A stretch of 64,000 nt of DNA from contig JAGTWJ010000001.1 in the NCBI GenBank assembly GCA_020064725.1, forward strand, positions 6,386,001 to 6,450,000, written 5' to 3'. Shown one piece after another: positions 27,801-39,983 of this stretch; position 1 is the first letter of the stretch; every line of letters begins with the position of its first letter. This stretch comes from Drechslerella dactyloides (lineage: Eukaryota > Ascomycota > Orbiliomycetes > Orbiliales > Orbiliaceae). Below the pieces are notes generated by a model, which worked only from the letters and a program-made list of their open reading frames with translations, did no database searches and was not told the DNA's origin. Made by a program: the position numbers and the translations under genes.

Positions 27801-30800
27801 AATGTTGCTGAATATCTTTTGGAGCCTGAGGAGTCATCCGTCGAGGAACAGTCCGAAATAGAACTTGCCAGAGAAGAATCGGAGATAGTGGCCGTGGAGC
27901 ATAAACCGATGCCTTTCACAGCAGATTCGCCTCCGCTTTTCGTTGATCAATTCGACACAATATCTCAGGCGACGGCTGGATCCGACATATCACTGGGAGA
28001 TAACGATGAGGCTCCATTCCATCTCGATGACATCTCAAATCAGCGGGACATTGTATCCGATGACTATATTTGCCCTGACGAGGAGATACTGGAACAATCT
28101 GATGCGTCCAGTCGACACACTCCACCAATTCTGTTACAAGCTGGATCGCCTGCATATCTTGAGCCGGCTCTTAAACCGGAGCGCCCATCCAACGAGACGA
28201 TATATGAGGCACCTCCCCTTCTAGATATCCCATGGCCAGTCGTGGGACGGTCTCCTCTATCTTCTGCGATTTCGACGCCTATTCCGCCACAAGAAGTAGA
28301 GAGAATTCATTATCCAGAGAGTCCGGAGCGTCTCCTGCGAGACAACATTGGCGCGTCAGCAACAAGGGGACTGAATATCGTGATGCCCGAGCCAGTTTCT
28401 GAATATTACGATCTTGCCGATATGCACATTATCGACGAGCTCATGCCTTCTATCCCTCAATACTCTTCTGAGGTAGCCGGGCTGTCGGATGCCAGTATAA
28501 TCGACGAACTTCTCCCGGAAACCCGGCTCGCCTCCGCAGTCAAGGATCGCCGTCAGGAACAGAAATGGTCGGGGACTGAGACAGATCATCAACGGAACTT
28601 TCCTGTTGCATCAGAAGCACACGGCTCTGCGCTTGTGCCTGACTTCACACCGAGAGTTGAATCTGTGCCAACCTCTCCTACCTTCGAGCAGCCGTTCCCC
28701 GTTCTTGAAACCCACGATGATCTCCCTATTCTACTAGAGGAAGCCACTGTCGCATCATTACAGTCCCCAGACATTCGACCAAGCTCTCCTACGATTTCTT
28801 CCAGTTACGCACACGCTCAGCATCCCGTGGAGTTCTCTTCGGATAGCGGTGTCGACTCGATCATACCGGCTTTTGATGAACTACAAGCCCAAGCATCGCA
28901 CCTTGACAATCCTCAAAATGAGTTAGAGTCTTTGATTCACAGCCCGACGTCTGCTACTGCACTCTTTGATTCGGATGACGAAGAATCAACTCCCTTCGAC
29001 TTCGAATCCCACGCTCAGCTTTCGCCAGAGAACGTAGAAATAAATCAAGAGTTGCTTTACGACGCTTCTAGAAGTCCGTCGCCACTCGAGTTCCACAACG
29101 ATGATCTACTCCCTCGCAGTGTGACTTCTTCACCCAGGTCCCTTACTTTTGACGATATCAGTCTCATGTCGCCAATGGGGCATTCAACTACAAGGCTCGT
29201 TCCGGCGCCGCCATCTGAATCTAGCTTGCGAGACAGTCTGGAGAACGAATCAAGTGACGAAGATCGAGACATCCACCAATTCGTTCCAGTGGCTTCTCCT
29301 GTCACTACAGCTCGTCCAACTGAAGCCTACGTCCCACCGGAATTTTCAACAGAGACAGTGAATGCGGAACAATTGTCACATCCGAAGCCTCATCAGGGTT
29401 GGGATATCCCCGAGTTTTTGCCAGAATTTGAAGACGAGGGCCTTGCTTCCGATGACCACGAAGATGAAAGCGACGATTTTGCTGTTGGTACCTATCGTCC
29501 AACATCACCGCCTGAGAGTATCGCTGGCCCTTCGAAACTCGTACGTTTTGCTGATACACATGAATTGCGCGAATACGTCCCCGAAGAGGCTCTCTCCAGC
29601 CCAGTCGATTCAGAAACCCAGTCGATCCGTTCTATCAAAAGCGACGTTGAGCTACCGTACCTTCGCGACTATGGTCTCCCGACCCATTCAACAAACGAAG
29701 AACCTTCCCCATCATGCAGTGCCTCCAGATCATTCGTTGCTGCGGAGCCCTTCCCAAGTCTTCCCCCGTTGCCCATCGAGGACGTATTCGATGAGGGTAT
29801 TGATGACGAGGAAGAATATTTCGAAGGCGATGAGACTATGCCCGACAATTACCAGGGCCTGACGCAGGAGCTGCAGACCCAAGACACAGCGCTCACCATG
29901 CAAGCTAAAAAATTGCGGTCCAAAGAATTTGCCCGGCCGGAACCTCCCAAACGTCAATCCTCGAAACCGACTAGTCGTGGCTCCTTCTTTCCTCGTTTAA
30001 CTTTGGATACGCGCCTGCCCGAACGTCCTAAGGAAAAGCTGACAGCATCTGTCACACCGAAGCCCAAAAAGAACAAAGACAAGGGTAAGGCAGTCGAGCC
30101 AGAGAAGGCCAAGGGAGTGGAGCCAGAGAAGGTCAAGAGAGCCGAGCCAGAGAAGGCCAAGAGAGTCGAGCCAGAAAAGGTCAAATCGATTGAAGTGGAG
30201 AAAGTGATCAAGAGCAAACCAAAAAGTCCAAGAACTACTCTCTTCGAATCACCGCCAGTCGACCAAGCAGCGCCTAAGAGTCCTAAAAAGACCTCGAAAC
30301 CCAAATTTGCTAATCCTGAGCCCGTCTTAATTCAGCACGCGCGCATCGAGCCTATTCCTGAAGCTCATTCAAAACATCCAGATGCCTCAACTGTCAATAT
30401 ACAGCGCACCCAAAAAGACCTCGTGACCAAGAAACCTCAGACTATCCGAAAGTCACCGGTTCTTGCTACACCGCCAACGCCTAAGAGAAGACGATCCATT
30501 GATACCATTGACTCTCTTCTGGATTTTGTGCCATTGGTTGAGCGAAGAGAGAGCAAGAAGGGGGCTTCACAGAAGCCAAAAATACACCGAAAGCCCGTCG
30601 CTCGCTCTGCATCACCTCGGAATCGGAAACTACTATTAGACGACAACCCGGACATCTTGCCGCTTTCTCGACCGAGCCGTGAATCTCATATTCAAACGCG
30701 TGAACTAGCGCTTCCAGAATCGCCTAGTTTGGGAAAGACTGCTTTCATACCGGTGGTAGCGTCCTGGCTTTTTGGAAGAGACAATGGCCAAACGCCAGAG

Positions 30801-33800
30801 GAAAGCCCATCCCAGTCACCTCGTCCGGCGGAAACCCCTAAGGTAGCTCATAAAATTATAAGCAGCCCTGCAGAAACCTTCGTCAAAAAGGATCAACATG
30901 AGAGTCGGACGGGCAAGCAGCGCAGGCATCGATCGGTTTCCCCCGTCAAACGCCATAGACATAAATCGATTTCCCCTGTCAGGCGCCATAGGCATCGGTC
31001 AATTTCGCCCGCTGAACGGCTGCAACTGAAAGAGCCTGAGGTTCGGATTCGTGCAGCGGCCAAAGCACCCGACCGCGTTGCGATTACAACTCCTCTTTAT
31101 GTACCGACTACGACACCGACATACGTAACGACCGCGGCACCAGAAACCATTCGGCTGAAGCGGAGGGCCAGGTCGGCCTCGCCCAAACGTCGCCATATTC
31201 CTAAAGCTCATGAGTTTGAACCACTACCGGAGAGCCCAAGGGCAGAACGAAAAGAAGATGAATCTCGAAAGCCCTCGATAGCTCGCAGAGAAAGCAGTCC
31301 GCTAGTTTCGGCGACCAAGGATACTGGAACGTCGCACGCACGAGGCCGCCAATTTACGAGAGATCTTCCGCCAGTAGAAGACCCAATTCTGCCAGAATAC
31401 GTTCATTATAGAACCAAAGGTGACAAGAAGCACCGTGCATCGCCTAGACGTGGCGAAGATACGGCCTCTAAGCAGGACAATACTCCAAAGGAGCTTCAGC
31501 ATTCGCAGTCTTGGATCCCGCCTGTCGCGGTCGCCGCTCTTCCCGTTGCAGCCGCCCTAGCTGTTGCAGCCTCAACCTCACCTCGGGAGAAGCGACACCA
31601 TAGGCCGCATAGAGCACACTCGCAAGAGCGGAGAGAACCCGAGATTCAAGAAACGCCAACGACTCCCCCAGTCGTCAAATCTTCGCCTGCCGCCGAACGC
31701 GAGACTCCTGCTCTGCAAGATCAACCCACGCCAAGAAAGAGACGAGAACGGAGACACAAAAAACCTGCTCGACCGGCTTCTCCTGCTGCTCGACTTAAAT
31801 CAAGTTCTCCGCCACCGGTTTACCCTGAAATTCAAAAAGACAAGCAGGTTGAGGTCGAAGTACAGGAACCTGTTTTGAAGCTTGATCCTGTGGAGACGCT
31901 CCCTATTCACACTCCGATACCGACACGAGAACGTCGCGATCAGAGGAGTCCAGAAGAGATTCCTCCCGCGATTTTGTCGGCCCCAACCATCTTGGATGCA
32001 GTCAGCAGTGGCAAAGCTCACTTCGAGACTCCCCGCGAATACAGCCATGACAACCTTGAAGCAACCCGTCCAGAAAAGCTTCCGCGCGCCCCGAGGAAGC
32101 AGCGCCGACGTCGAGGCAGCAAAGTTGATAAGCCCAGATATACCCCTGGATACTCTGCCCCAGTGGTTGTGTCCGCTCCCAGCTGTTCTAGTCTGGTTCA
32201 ATTGCCATCATCAGAACCTCTCGAACACCGTAATTTATCGGCAACCCTGGACGAGACTCACGTTCCGGAGATGTTACTACCTCGTCCCCCGTCTTTCTCA
32301 CTACATCGTCCCCCGTCTCTTTCGCTTCCCCCACAAGTTACTGCTGAGCAACGGCGGTATGAAGTCGAACTGGAGCGCGCTGCGCGATTAGAGCGCGAGC
32401 AACAATCTCTTGACCTTCTTGAACAAAAAGATGAAGAAGCTGCCATCAAGGAATGCGAACGTCTCTATCTCGTGTACAAGGAACAAGTTGACAGATATGA
32501 GCGAGACCGTCAGCTTCTTGACGAAATGGACAGTAAGGAGCGATTCCAGAACGATCAGTATCTGTACCAGCAGTATCTTGTCCAGAAAGCGCAGGATGAA
32601 AGACAACAGAAAGAGATAGAGTTGAGAGAGAAGAATCGACACGAGGATATGATCGTCGCCATTGAAAGGAAGAAAGAAGCCGAAAGCCGACGACGCGAAG
32701 AGTATGAGCGAGAACGCCAACGCCAAGAAGAGGAAAGAAGGAGAGAATATGAGCTCGCCCAAGAAAGAGCCGCCTTCTTAGAGCGCGAGAAGGCCCGAAG
32801 AGAAGAAATCCACCGTCTCGCTCTCGAATTGAGGAAGAGAGAAGAGGAGCGAAATCAATTGCTAGAGCACCAACGATTGATGGAACAGCGCCACCAGGAA
32901 GAACTCCATAGACTTGCAACCGAAATTCAGAGGCGCGAGACCGACAGACTAGCTATACTCGAGAGCAAAGAAATTGCAGAACAACAACGGAAGGAAGAAA
33001 TCCAGCGCTTGGCCCTCGAGCTTCACAACCGAGAACTCGACCGAACTATCCTTAGCGAGCGGCAAGAAGACAAAGATCGCATAAAGGAGTCTATCCGACG
33101 TGAAGAGCTCGACCAAGAAATCATAGAAACCCGACGACGCCAGTCGGAGTTGGAGAAGCAGCAGCGTGTGGACCGCGAAGTGGAAGAAGAAAGCCGCAGG
33201 CGTCGACTTGCTGAAGCTGCCGCGCTAGCTTCCCTCGCTGAATCTGTTGCCGGATCGGATCACAGTTCCAGCCGTAGTTCCAGCAGACATCGTTTCCCTG
33301 TCGCTGGGATCGACGACTCTCCCCAATATTACCGTCGACCTTATTACAATAGCTCGATCTATACCTACACTCCTTCGGAAGGCTCAGAGGCTTCGGACCT
33401 GACAGATTCAGACCAGTCTGTAGAATCACCCGCCACGCCACGCCAACGCCCTAGCCTCGCCAGGTTATCCTCGGAAAGTCTGCATTCAATTGCGTTCGCT
33501 GGTCACCTCTACGCTCAGGACGATAGGCAGCAGTCGGTGGAAAGTCTAGATCCATGGTCCGAAGACAATACACCCGAACTTGACCAACATGAGTTCACGG
33601 AGGAGATGGATTCTGAGAGTCCAGCGGAGCAGTACTCGTCCTCCTCGCCCGAAACTCCAATACAACACAGACGGGCGTTGCCAACAGAAGAAACACAGCA
33701 GCCAGGGGTGCCCGAAACCGGTAGGACCTCCCAAAACCCTCATATTATCTACGTCATTCTAACATGTGCCCTACCTCTAGAACATCTGCAGGGACTTGGG

Positions 33801-36800
33801 ATATTTTTCGAAGACGGTCCATACTCGCAAGCCACCCGAGGTATCCACGAATCTTTCGATCAGAACTCTACAGATAAAGCCTCAATTCATTCTTCGGAGC
33901 GGGATCCTAGAGACGACGTGTCACTAGACTTACTGCATACCAGGCCTTTCTTTGAAGCAGGATACAGCCCCAGCATTGCTTTCGAGTCTGAAGATGATAG
34001 TGGCTCAATGCGCCCCGAAGCTCCAAGCGAGTCCGGCTTATATGAGACCGGGCATATACCTCCTTTACCCGGTTATCTGGTGGACGTACCCCTTCCGTCA
34101 TCTCCCGAGCCGTCCTTCGCCGCCCTGCTTCCTGCAGAAACTCCACATCTTGTGCCAATCGATGCACTGTCTGAGGACTCCGATGCAACTGTGAAATCAA
34201 AGGGTGACATCCACATGCCCCAACTCAAAACCGAATTGCATGATGAACGGGATTTGCCCGAAAGCCGTCCAACCACAAGCCATTCCACCATTCTCTCATG
34301 CCTTCCTGAGATACCGCTTCCGCCATCCCGTCGTTTGTCTTCTAACGAGCCACATCTCCCGCTTCCCGGCACCGATGCCTCTCCAGAAACCGGCGCTCAC
34401 GTCCACCTCACCGATGATGCAGTTCTACCACATGACCGGGCCGCTCCTACTAGCCCCATTCTGTCGGTGCTTGATGGACGATACGGCGGCTCTACGATCC
34501 CGCCTCTCTTAGCACCAAGTGTTTTCTCTAACGTCGAGGCCCCTCGCGAGACTCTTCTTGCGGCATTGCCTCTGCCATCCGACAACAAAGAAGCCCCAGT
34601 GCCTTCCATGCATCTCCCCGCTAGTCGCGCAACATCTTGGTCCGGGTTGCCTGCTCATGCGGAAGCCAGCCTGGTTCCAGCCAGCAGGTCAATTTCTCCA
34701 AGTATTTGCGATGATGAGATGCAAATGGAAACGCGACCAGTGTTCAATTTCGATGATTTCGAAAGTCTACCTGATAGCGATCACAACGATGGCGAGGAAC
34801 TTGACACCATGTTTGTGCCACCAATACCTGGACAACTTCAACTACCAGCGTCTCGGATATCATCAATCTACTCACTCCACGACGCCTTTGCAGAGTCAAA
34901 GCCACCTGATCATGAGATGTTTGACCTTCCAGACATCGGAGATGACGACCAAAGCTTTAATGCCGAAAGTCTCGGACAACAAGTATGGGACGCCTACTGT
35001 TCCTTACCAGCGTCACATAAAGAGTCAGCCTATGCTCTAGCAGGTGCTGCTTCGTTAGTGGAGGAACTAGAGCAACCGCACGATTTCCAGCTCCCATCGC
35101 CTGACTCCGAAGGTAGCGTCGAGTATCTACAAGTTAAAAAGCACCGAAGGGGGAGCGCTGTCTCCTTGCCACTTACTGCGCAGCATTCAACTTACCATGT
35201 GCCCGAGAGTCGACAACCCTTTACTAATCTTGACCATATTGAGTTGCCGCACGAAACAGAATCTCTCAATTTGAGAAGCCCATCGACAATTTTTACCCTC
35301 CAGCACTCACTCAATAACTTAACTCTCCTGCCAGCTTCCAGAGCCGCGTCCGCATATGAAGACCAATCGGATGATGGAGTACATGTCCAAAGTTTCCCTC
35401 CCCTCCAGGACGATGATACTTTTTCTCAGAATACATTCGACGCTTCTCAGATGCCTCACGGGTTATTCGCGTCTGCGAAGGTCCCGAGCTCAGGCACAGG
35501 GTCCCCATACGCTGAATCCTTAGCTCTGGCACGTAGCCTCTTCGGTGATATCCCCGGTCTTCTCGAGGGTGATTCGATACCCGGATCTCTGAGCTTACAT
35601 GACTTCCCTAAAACGCACTACCAAGATCTGCCATTCAGTAGGCAATCGTCCGTTTACTTATACGACCAAATGTCGGCCCAGAAGTCTCCAGAGACGGTCC
35701 CCAGCTTTGACGACATCGAAAGCCGGCCTTCTAGCTCACATACAATTAAGGGTCCTCTCCAGCACACAAACGACGTCCAACTACCAATTAGTCGACAATC
35801 GTCCTTCTACGTCAATGAAAGAGTCACTACACCGAAAACGCCGACTGAAAGTGTGCCTGCACCCCACGATCTCCCCAGCAGCCGGCCTACCACAGCCCAT
35901 ATCACTTTGCCTGCTTGCCAACTTCTGGGACCGCGAGATTTACCTTTGAGTAGGCCATCTTCTATTCTGCTGCAGGAAAGCCCAGAGAAATTTGCACCAG
36001 TCGTGGAAGCAACAATCGACAAAGAGCTTCCGGACAGCCGACCGACAACATCTCATGCTTTTAATGTGGGACCGATAAACGAGAGAGACGTAAACTCTCA
36101 GGATCGCTACTTCCCATATCTGCCACACTCAAGACCGATAACACCCACAAGCAGGATCGATGACGACGAGGAAATAACACCAAAGCCCTCACCGACCCAA
36201 ACTCCGCGTGAAATTGATTCCCGCATCCCGAAGGAACTAATTTTGCCAATCAGCCAGCAGCCGTCCTTCGTGAGCCTTCGAAATGTTTCCGACTCGGATC
36301 TCGAGCGAAATCTCCCGGGAAGTCGGCCAGCATCGCCCTACGCATACGAGATTGGAACTTCTTCAGCCGCGAAAGAACTTGACCAAGCACCTATCATCGC
36401 AACAGAACCATCTCCGCCATTTGCCATTGGTTCGTATCACCGCACCAAACCGCAAACACAGACCACAAATGATTGGCTGACGTTTCCAGTGGCCCCAGCA
36501 CCACTATCCCTGTCGTCAATGGCCGAAAACGTCTTGGCGTGTAAGCAATCACCCAACCCCACTCCTTTTCGTTCTTGGCCGCTTTTGGTTAGCGGGAGAC
36601 GCTTTGTCTGAAGCCATCGTTGTCGCATGAACTGATTGTAACTTGTTTTCGTATTTCTCCCGTTAGTAATCCCACGCGTGCCGTCGGAGACTGTCAACGA
36701 AGGTCAGACTGCAGAAAGTCTTCCGGTTCCGAGGGGCCCTCGCGACCTCAACTCGATCACGCCAACCGAAATCGAGGAGCCAGGAGGCCCTGTCATCCTT

Positions 36801-39800
36801 CTTGCACCCCGCCACGCGACTGCATATCCAAGATCAGCCTCCCCGCGTCGCAGAAGGCAATCTTCGGAACTCCAGAGTCAACGACGACAACGTCGGCGGC
36901 GTGCCTCTATTCAAGAGTATGGCCAAAGATCTGTCCGCGCTAGCGCTCCCGACAACGACTCCGCCGACGCTGGCATAGATGTTCATTTCGACCAAGAATC
37001 CGGAACTATTGAGGTATCCTGGTCGCACGATCAATTCGGAGAAGCACCAACTGTCGATATCAGCGTTTTCTATCCTGGTGACGCCGATAGCTCCTTTTAC
37101 GATACTGATCCTTCCAGACCCAGCAGCGCGATCGGATCCCCAGTCTTCAGCAACTATGTTCTGGAGAACCAACCGGAACAAATAGAGGCTAGCACTCGCG
37201 AAAACGACGCTGATTTGTTCTTCTCGCCCGATCTCGCTCCAATTAAAACCGCTACAGTCCTCTCATCCCAAAACTCTCTACCGATCAATCGCACGTTGTT
37301 TCCCGAAGCCGGCTCTGCTGGTAATCGCTCCATAGGCTTAGGAATCGAAGGACTCACGCTCACCAAAAGGAGAGAGCCTAATACATCAAAATTCAGCTCC
37401 CTGCCCAACCGTAGGACGGCTCTCCCGCCCCTCTCGATCCCTCCAGACGACGTTGAGCTAGTATCAGAGGTCTCGCCCACCAAGTCCGCCGCTCTTTCAG
37501 CATCCGCTAGTTCCGTTTCGCCTCTCGGGTCAAGCATCGAACTTCCACCTCCGTCTCCTATCCTTCAACTTCCATCTGCTGTACAGGTCAATCCCATACA
37601 AGCCAATTGTTCCGATTATCAACGACGCGATACCTTTACGGAAGCAGATGACAAGGCGCTCGCGCTTCTTTTTTCCGCGAACACGACACCCACTCAGAGA
37701 TCCGCCCAGGTCAAGACCACCGATTCCGCAAAGAGAAGTACACCAGCTACACCGACTCCAGGGCCATCTCGAGTCCGGCCGGAACCTAGGACTTCAGTAA
37801 TCAGAAGGAGCACCAGCATCGAAGGAGCTTATCCATCTCCTGAGACATCTCCTGAGCTTCCTCCTGTCCCTCAGACGCCCGAAACTCCAAAGTCCACTCC
37901 ACGCCTGCGCCGCCTGTCTGCAACTGCTAGCTCCTCTCGCCGTAGTTCAGCCAACAAACGTTACACTATCCGTCCAGACCTCGAGCCTTTGCAAGAGGGC
38001 ATTGCCGCTAGCCCCTCCACTAAGGTTGGCGCCGCTGGCTCGTCAGTAGCGACAACTCCAAGACCTGGGAGCCCTAAAGGAACACCGCCTATTCTCACGA
38101 TCCTCAAGAGGCGCAGCACTATGGACCCTCTCCGGGAAGAGTTCAGATCCAGTCTTGACGGTAACATGTCGCCGCCTGTTCCTAAAACTCGTAGTCAACC
38201 ACCCCGAACACGGACGTCCTCGAACATCGACTCGCCAAACCCGATGGCGACTCCGTCATCGCCCTTCCATTACGACAGTCCAGTCGCAGCTACCGGGTCA
38301 CGGAAAGGCAAAGAAAGAGCCATGCCGTACGACAATGGCGAAGTTTTTGTGAGTTTTGCCCCTGATTCTTTAACACAAAACCAACGAAACAAAAAAAATG
38401 AGATCAATGCTCTGACAATCCCAAACATAGGAGGCCTATGGTGATACCGCATCAACCCCGCTTTCTCCCGAGAGACCAATAAGCGTGAATCTCCGTAAGA
38501 GGCAGTCACTACAGTTAATGGATCTCGAATCGCGGATCCGGATGTTGAACGAACAAAACATCCAGTTGTCCGGTGATGTAGCCCGTCTCCACCAAGAGTC
38601 CGCTGCATCTGAGAAGAGATTCGAGGCAATCGCCTATAAGCATCTCCAAGAACGGTCCGCCCTCGTTGAGGCACTAGAAATTCGCTCTCTCGCAGTCAGC
38701 GAGCGTGAAAGCCAAATCGAAACGCTCAAGAGAAATCTCGAATGGTACAAACAGGAAGACGACAATCTGACGCAAGAGCTCAAGCAACTGAGAATAGCCA
38801 ACGAAAAGCTCACAGCGAGCGAAGTTACTCAGCGACAACAGTACGAAAACAAAAGAGAGCAACTTCACACCCTCTCGCAGCAACACTCCGATCTCCAGGA
38901 ACAGTACGCTGCCTTGAGTTCCGGCCTCAATGATATCATCAATCAGCAGATCGCCAATGTCACAAAGGTCAAAGATGCCGAAATCGAGAAGCTTAAGCAG
39001 GAACTCGCGAAAGCGAAAAGCAATGGCAACAAGTTGCAAACAAAACTGAACGCGATGAACCGATACATCGACGCCAAGGACGAAGTTTACTTCGCACGAT
39101 CTTGCGGACACCTTTTCAATGCCGTTCAGCAATGGTGTGTCAAATTCTCCAAGTTTTCAGACACCGCCACCTGCGTGGAGTTCGACACCATTGCGAACGA
39201 AGGTATCAAAGATCTTGTGGAGAGCGTTGTATTGGATAACAGTGACGTCAGGGTTTTGTTGAGAGACAGAGTCAGAAGGAGAGAGGTGTTCATGGCTATG
39301 ACAATGGCCTTGATTTGGGAGCTTATATTCTGTCGATACATGTTCGGCTTAGAGGCTGAAGAGCGGAAGAAACTGAAAGCCCTCGAAGAGAAGCTGAATG
39401 AAGTTGGTAAGTTCACACATCCCTCTCTCATCTATGCTCTTAACATAATTTAACTCATTGATTTGTAGGCCCACCGGCTGCTGTTCATATGTGGCGTGCG
39501 ACGACTCTACAACTACTATCACAAAGACGAGCTTTCAGAGCAGCCCTGCCAGCAGCTACGGAACCCGTTGTGCAAGAGATCTATGGCACCCTTTATAGCA
39601 TACTCCCACCACCCGCACATCTTCAGCAACAAGTCATCGAGTCACTCCGAAACGTAGTCAATCTGGCTGTCACACTGTCCATCGATATGCGGACTCAACG
39701 TGCAGAATATTTCATGTGGGAGGCACCCGACAACAGCATTGGCAAGCCTGTCGAGTTTGTAGCCTTGCGCATGAACAACAGGGGCAACGAAGGCTTGACT

Positions 39801-39983
39801 AATCAGCAACTGGAGAACATGGGGGCGACTGTGAGAGTTGTTTTATTTCCGTTAGTGACGAAGAGAGGGGATGAGAATGGGGATGGATACGATGTTGAGA
39901 CGGTTATCGCACCAATGCAGGTGCTTGTCAGCAAAGGCTCTAGTGGCGAAAATTCGCCCAAGAGAGCAAGACTGGAGTCATAG
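3871..39983 (+). CDS. lah: Giant leashin-like Woronin-body tether ('involucrin repeat' protein)
   Basis: Probable exons are 3871-7443, 7794-33720, 33781-36540, 36667-38348, 38431-39406 and 39469-39983, giving about 11,810 residues (roughly 1.3 MDa). The last three introns have GTAAGC, GTGAGT and GTAAGT donors and keep frame; the first intron's ends are uncertain (donor 7436 or 7444, acceptor 7746, 7793 or 7808). Order along the protein: Pro/Ser-rich N-terminus; a His-Ser run near residue 605; Ala/Gly-rich blocks; decapeptide Pro repeats about 1390-1550; Glu/Arg coiled coil about 1630-2750; a disordered body with many LPxSR motifs; an HKEH-rich part about 4950-5300; a second coiled coil about 9370-9670; a terminal coiled coil about 11340-11520 and a Cys/Trp-containing globular C-terminus. 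Leashin tethers Woronin bodies to the cell cortex or septal pore; as I recall, Aspergillus versions have roughly 5,000-6,000 residues, so this one is about twice as long. The assignment rests on architecture and repeats, not on an alignment. Confidence 0.8.
5683..5720 (+). repeat. His-Ser dipeptide run (CACTCC repeats) in lah
   Basis: A six-base repeat encodes about seven consecutive His-Ser units, directly after an Ala/Gly-rich stretch. His-rich runs may bind metal or arise by slippage; the function is unknown. Confidence 0.8.
7444..7793 (+). other. First coding intron of lah (boundaries uncertain)
   Basis: The first reading frame closes at 7470 and the second is open only after the TGA at 7743-7745, so an intron must lie between. 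The frame-compatible pairs are donor 7444 (CAG followed by GTTTCC) with acceptor 7793 or 7808, or donor 7436 (GTGGAT) with acceptor 7746. A CTAAT branch-like site sits at about 7730. The donors are not close to consensus, and the interval is long for a fungal intron; it could hide a micro-exon. Confidence 0.5.
8386..8870 (+). repeat. Proline-rich decapeptide repeats in lah
   Basis: A unit of about ten residues resembling GPGRGQPLPP repeats roughly eight times, drifting into longer PPPP-G-GRG variants and then an Arg-Glu dipeptide run (about 8866-8930). At DNA level this is a roughly 30-base tandem repeat with substitutions. Such Pro/Gly/Arg/Gln units are disordered and could act as a flexible spacer, or bind SH3 or WW domains (inference). 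Confidence 0.85.
9105..12480 (+). other. Long Glu/Arg/Ala coiled-coil segment of lah
   Basis: More than 1,100 residues are dominated by Glu, Arg, Ala, Gln and Lys with almost no Pro or Gly, in patterns such as EEAxRRxAEE, as expected for a single long helix or coiled coil. It is interrupted by Ala-rich hydrophobic blocks at about 9060-9125, 9985-10035, 10785-10845 and 12130-12175. This codon bias also creates long spurious open frames in the other frames and strand. Confidence 0.85.
19080..20130 (+). repeat. HKEH / SR-rich charged repeats in lah
   Basis: Segments with HKEHKEHRER and RSRSRDTRD followed by DQFDDAMSVMS are duplicated (about 19190-19320 and 19320-19460). A shorter unit containing DDxASMISEKSSRS follows, also twice (about 19580-19720). 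The copies differ at many third positions, so the duplication is not recent. The segment is highly basic and acidic by turns and surely disordered. Its role is unknown. Confidence 0.8.
30076..30211 (+). repeat. Octapeptide EPEK repeats in lah
   Basis: About five tandem copies of an eight-residue unit like VEPEKAKG (24-base DNA period) occur in a Lys/Pro/Glu-rich stretch. A second short repeat, HRHxSISP-like, occurs three times at about 30925-31015. Both look like slippage-born low-complexity expansions within the disordered body. Confidence 0.8.
32320..33240 (+). other. Second coiled-coil segment of lah
   Basis: About 300 residues rich in Glu, Arg, Gln and Leu with heptad-like Leu/Ile spacing, lacking Pro and Gly. 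They end in an Ala/Leu-rich piece before a Ser-rich linker. The segment lies between a disordered Pro/Lys-rich region and the last LPxSR cluster. Confidence 0.8.
33721..33780 (+). other. Cryptic 60-base in-frame intron inside lah
   Basis: It starts with GTAGGA, has a TCTAAC branch site at about 33758-33763, and ends in CTCTAG. It is a multiple of three with no stop codon, so the long frame runs straight through it. The 20 residues it would encode are hydrophobic and unlike their charged surroundings. Removing it joins ...PET to E-HLQ in phase 1. Confidence 0.7.

Larger units (their letters stand above)
15640..36340 (+). repeat. Array of LPxS(R)-type short motifs in lah
   Basis: A degenerate motif, LP-x-S-R followed two residues later by S or T (for example LPISRSPS, LPASRISS, LPGSRPASP, LPLSRPTTP), recurs several dozen times at irregular spacing, mostly about 20-60 residues. 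It is densest at about 21500-27200 and 34100-36340, and is scarce within the second coiled coil. This pattern resembles what annotators call 'involucrin repeats' in fungal homologues. The R-x-x-S/T core fits basophilic kinase or 14-3-3-type sites (inference). Confidence 0.75.

Noticed and set aside
30076..30211. Possible CRISPR-like or minisatellite array
   Set aside because: The 24-base periodicity is explained by octapeptide repeats within the lah coding frame.
36678..39983. Separate downstream genes after the long lah frame
   Set aside because: The frames at 36678-38444, 38485-39453 and 39489-39983 join to lah in phase through consensus introns (36541-36666, 38349-38430, 39407-39468); their apparent starts are internal codons.
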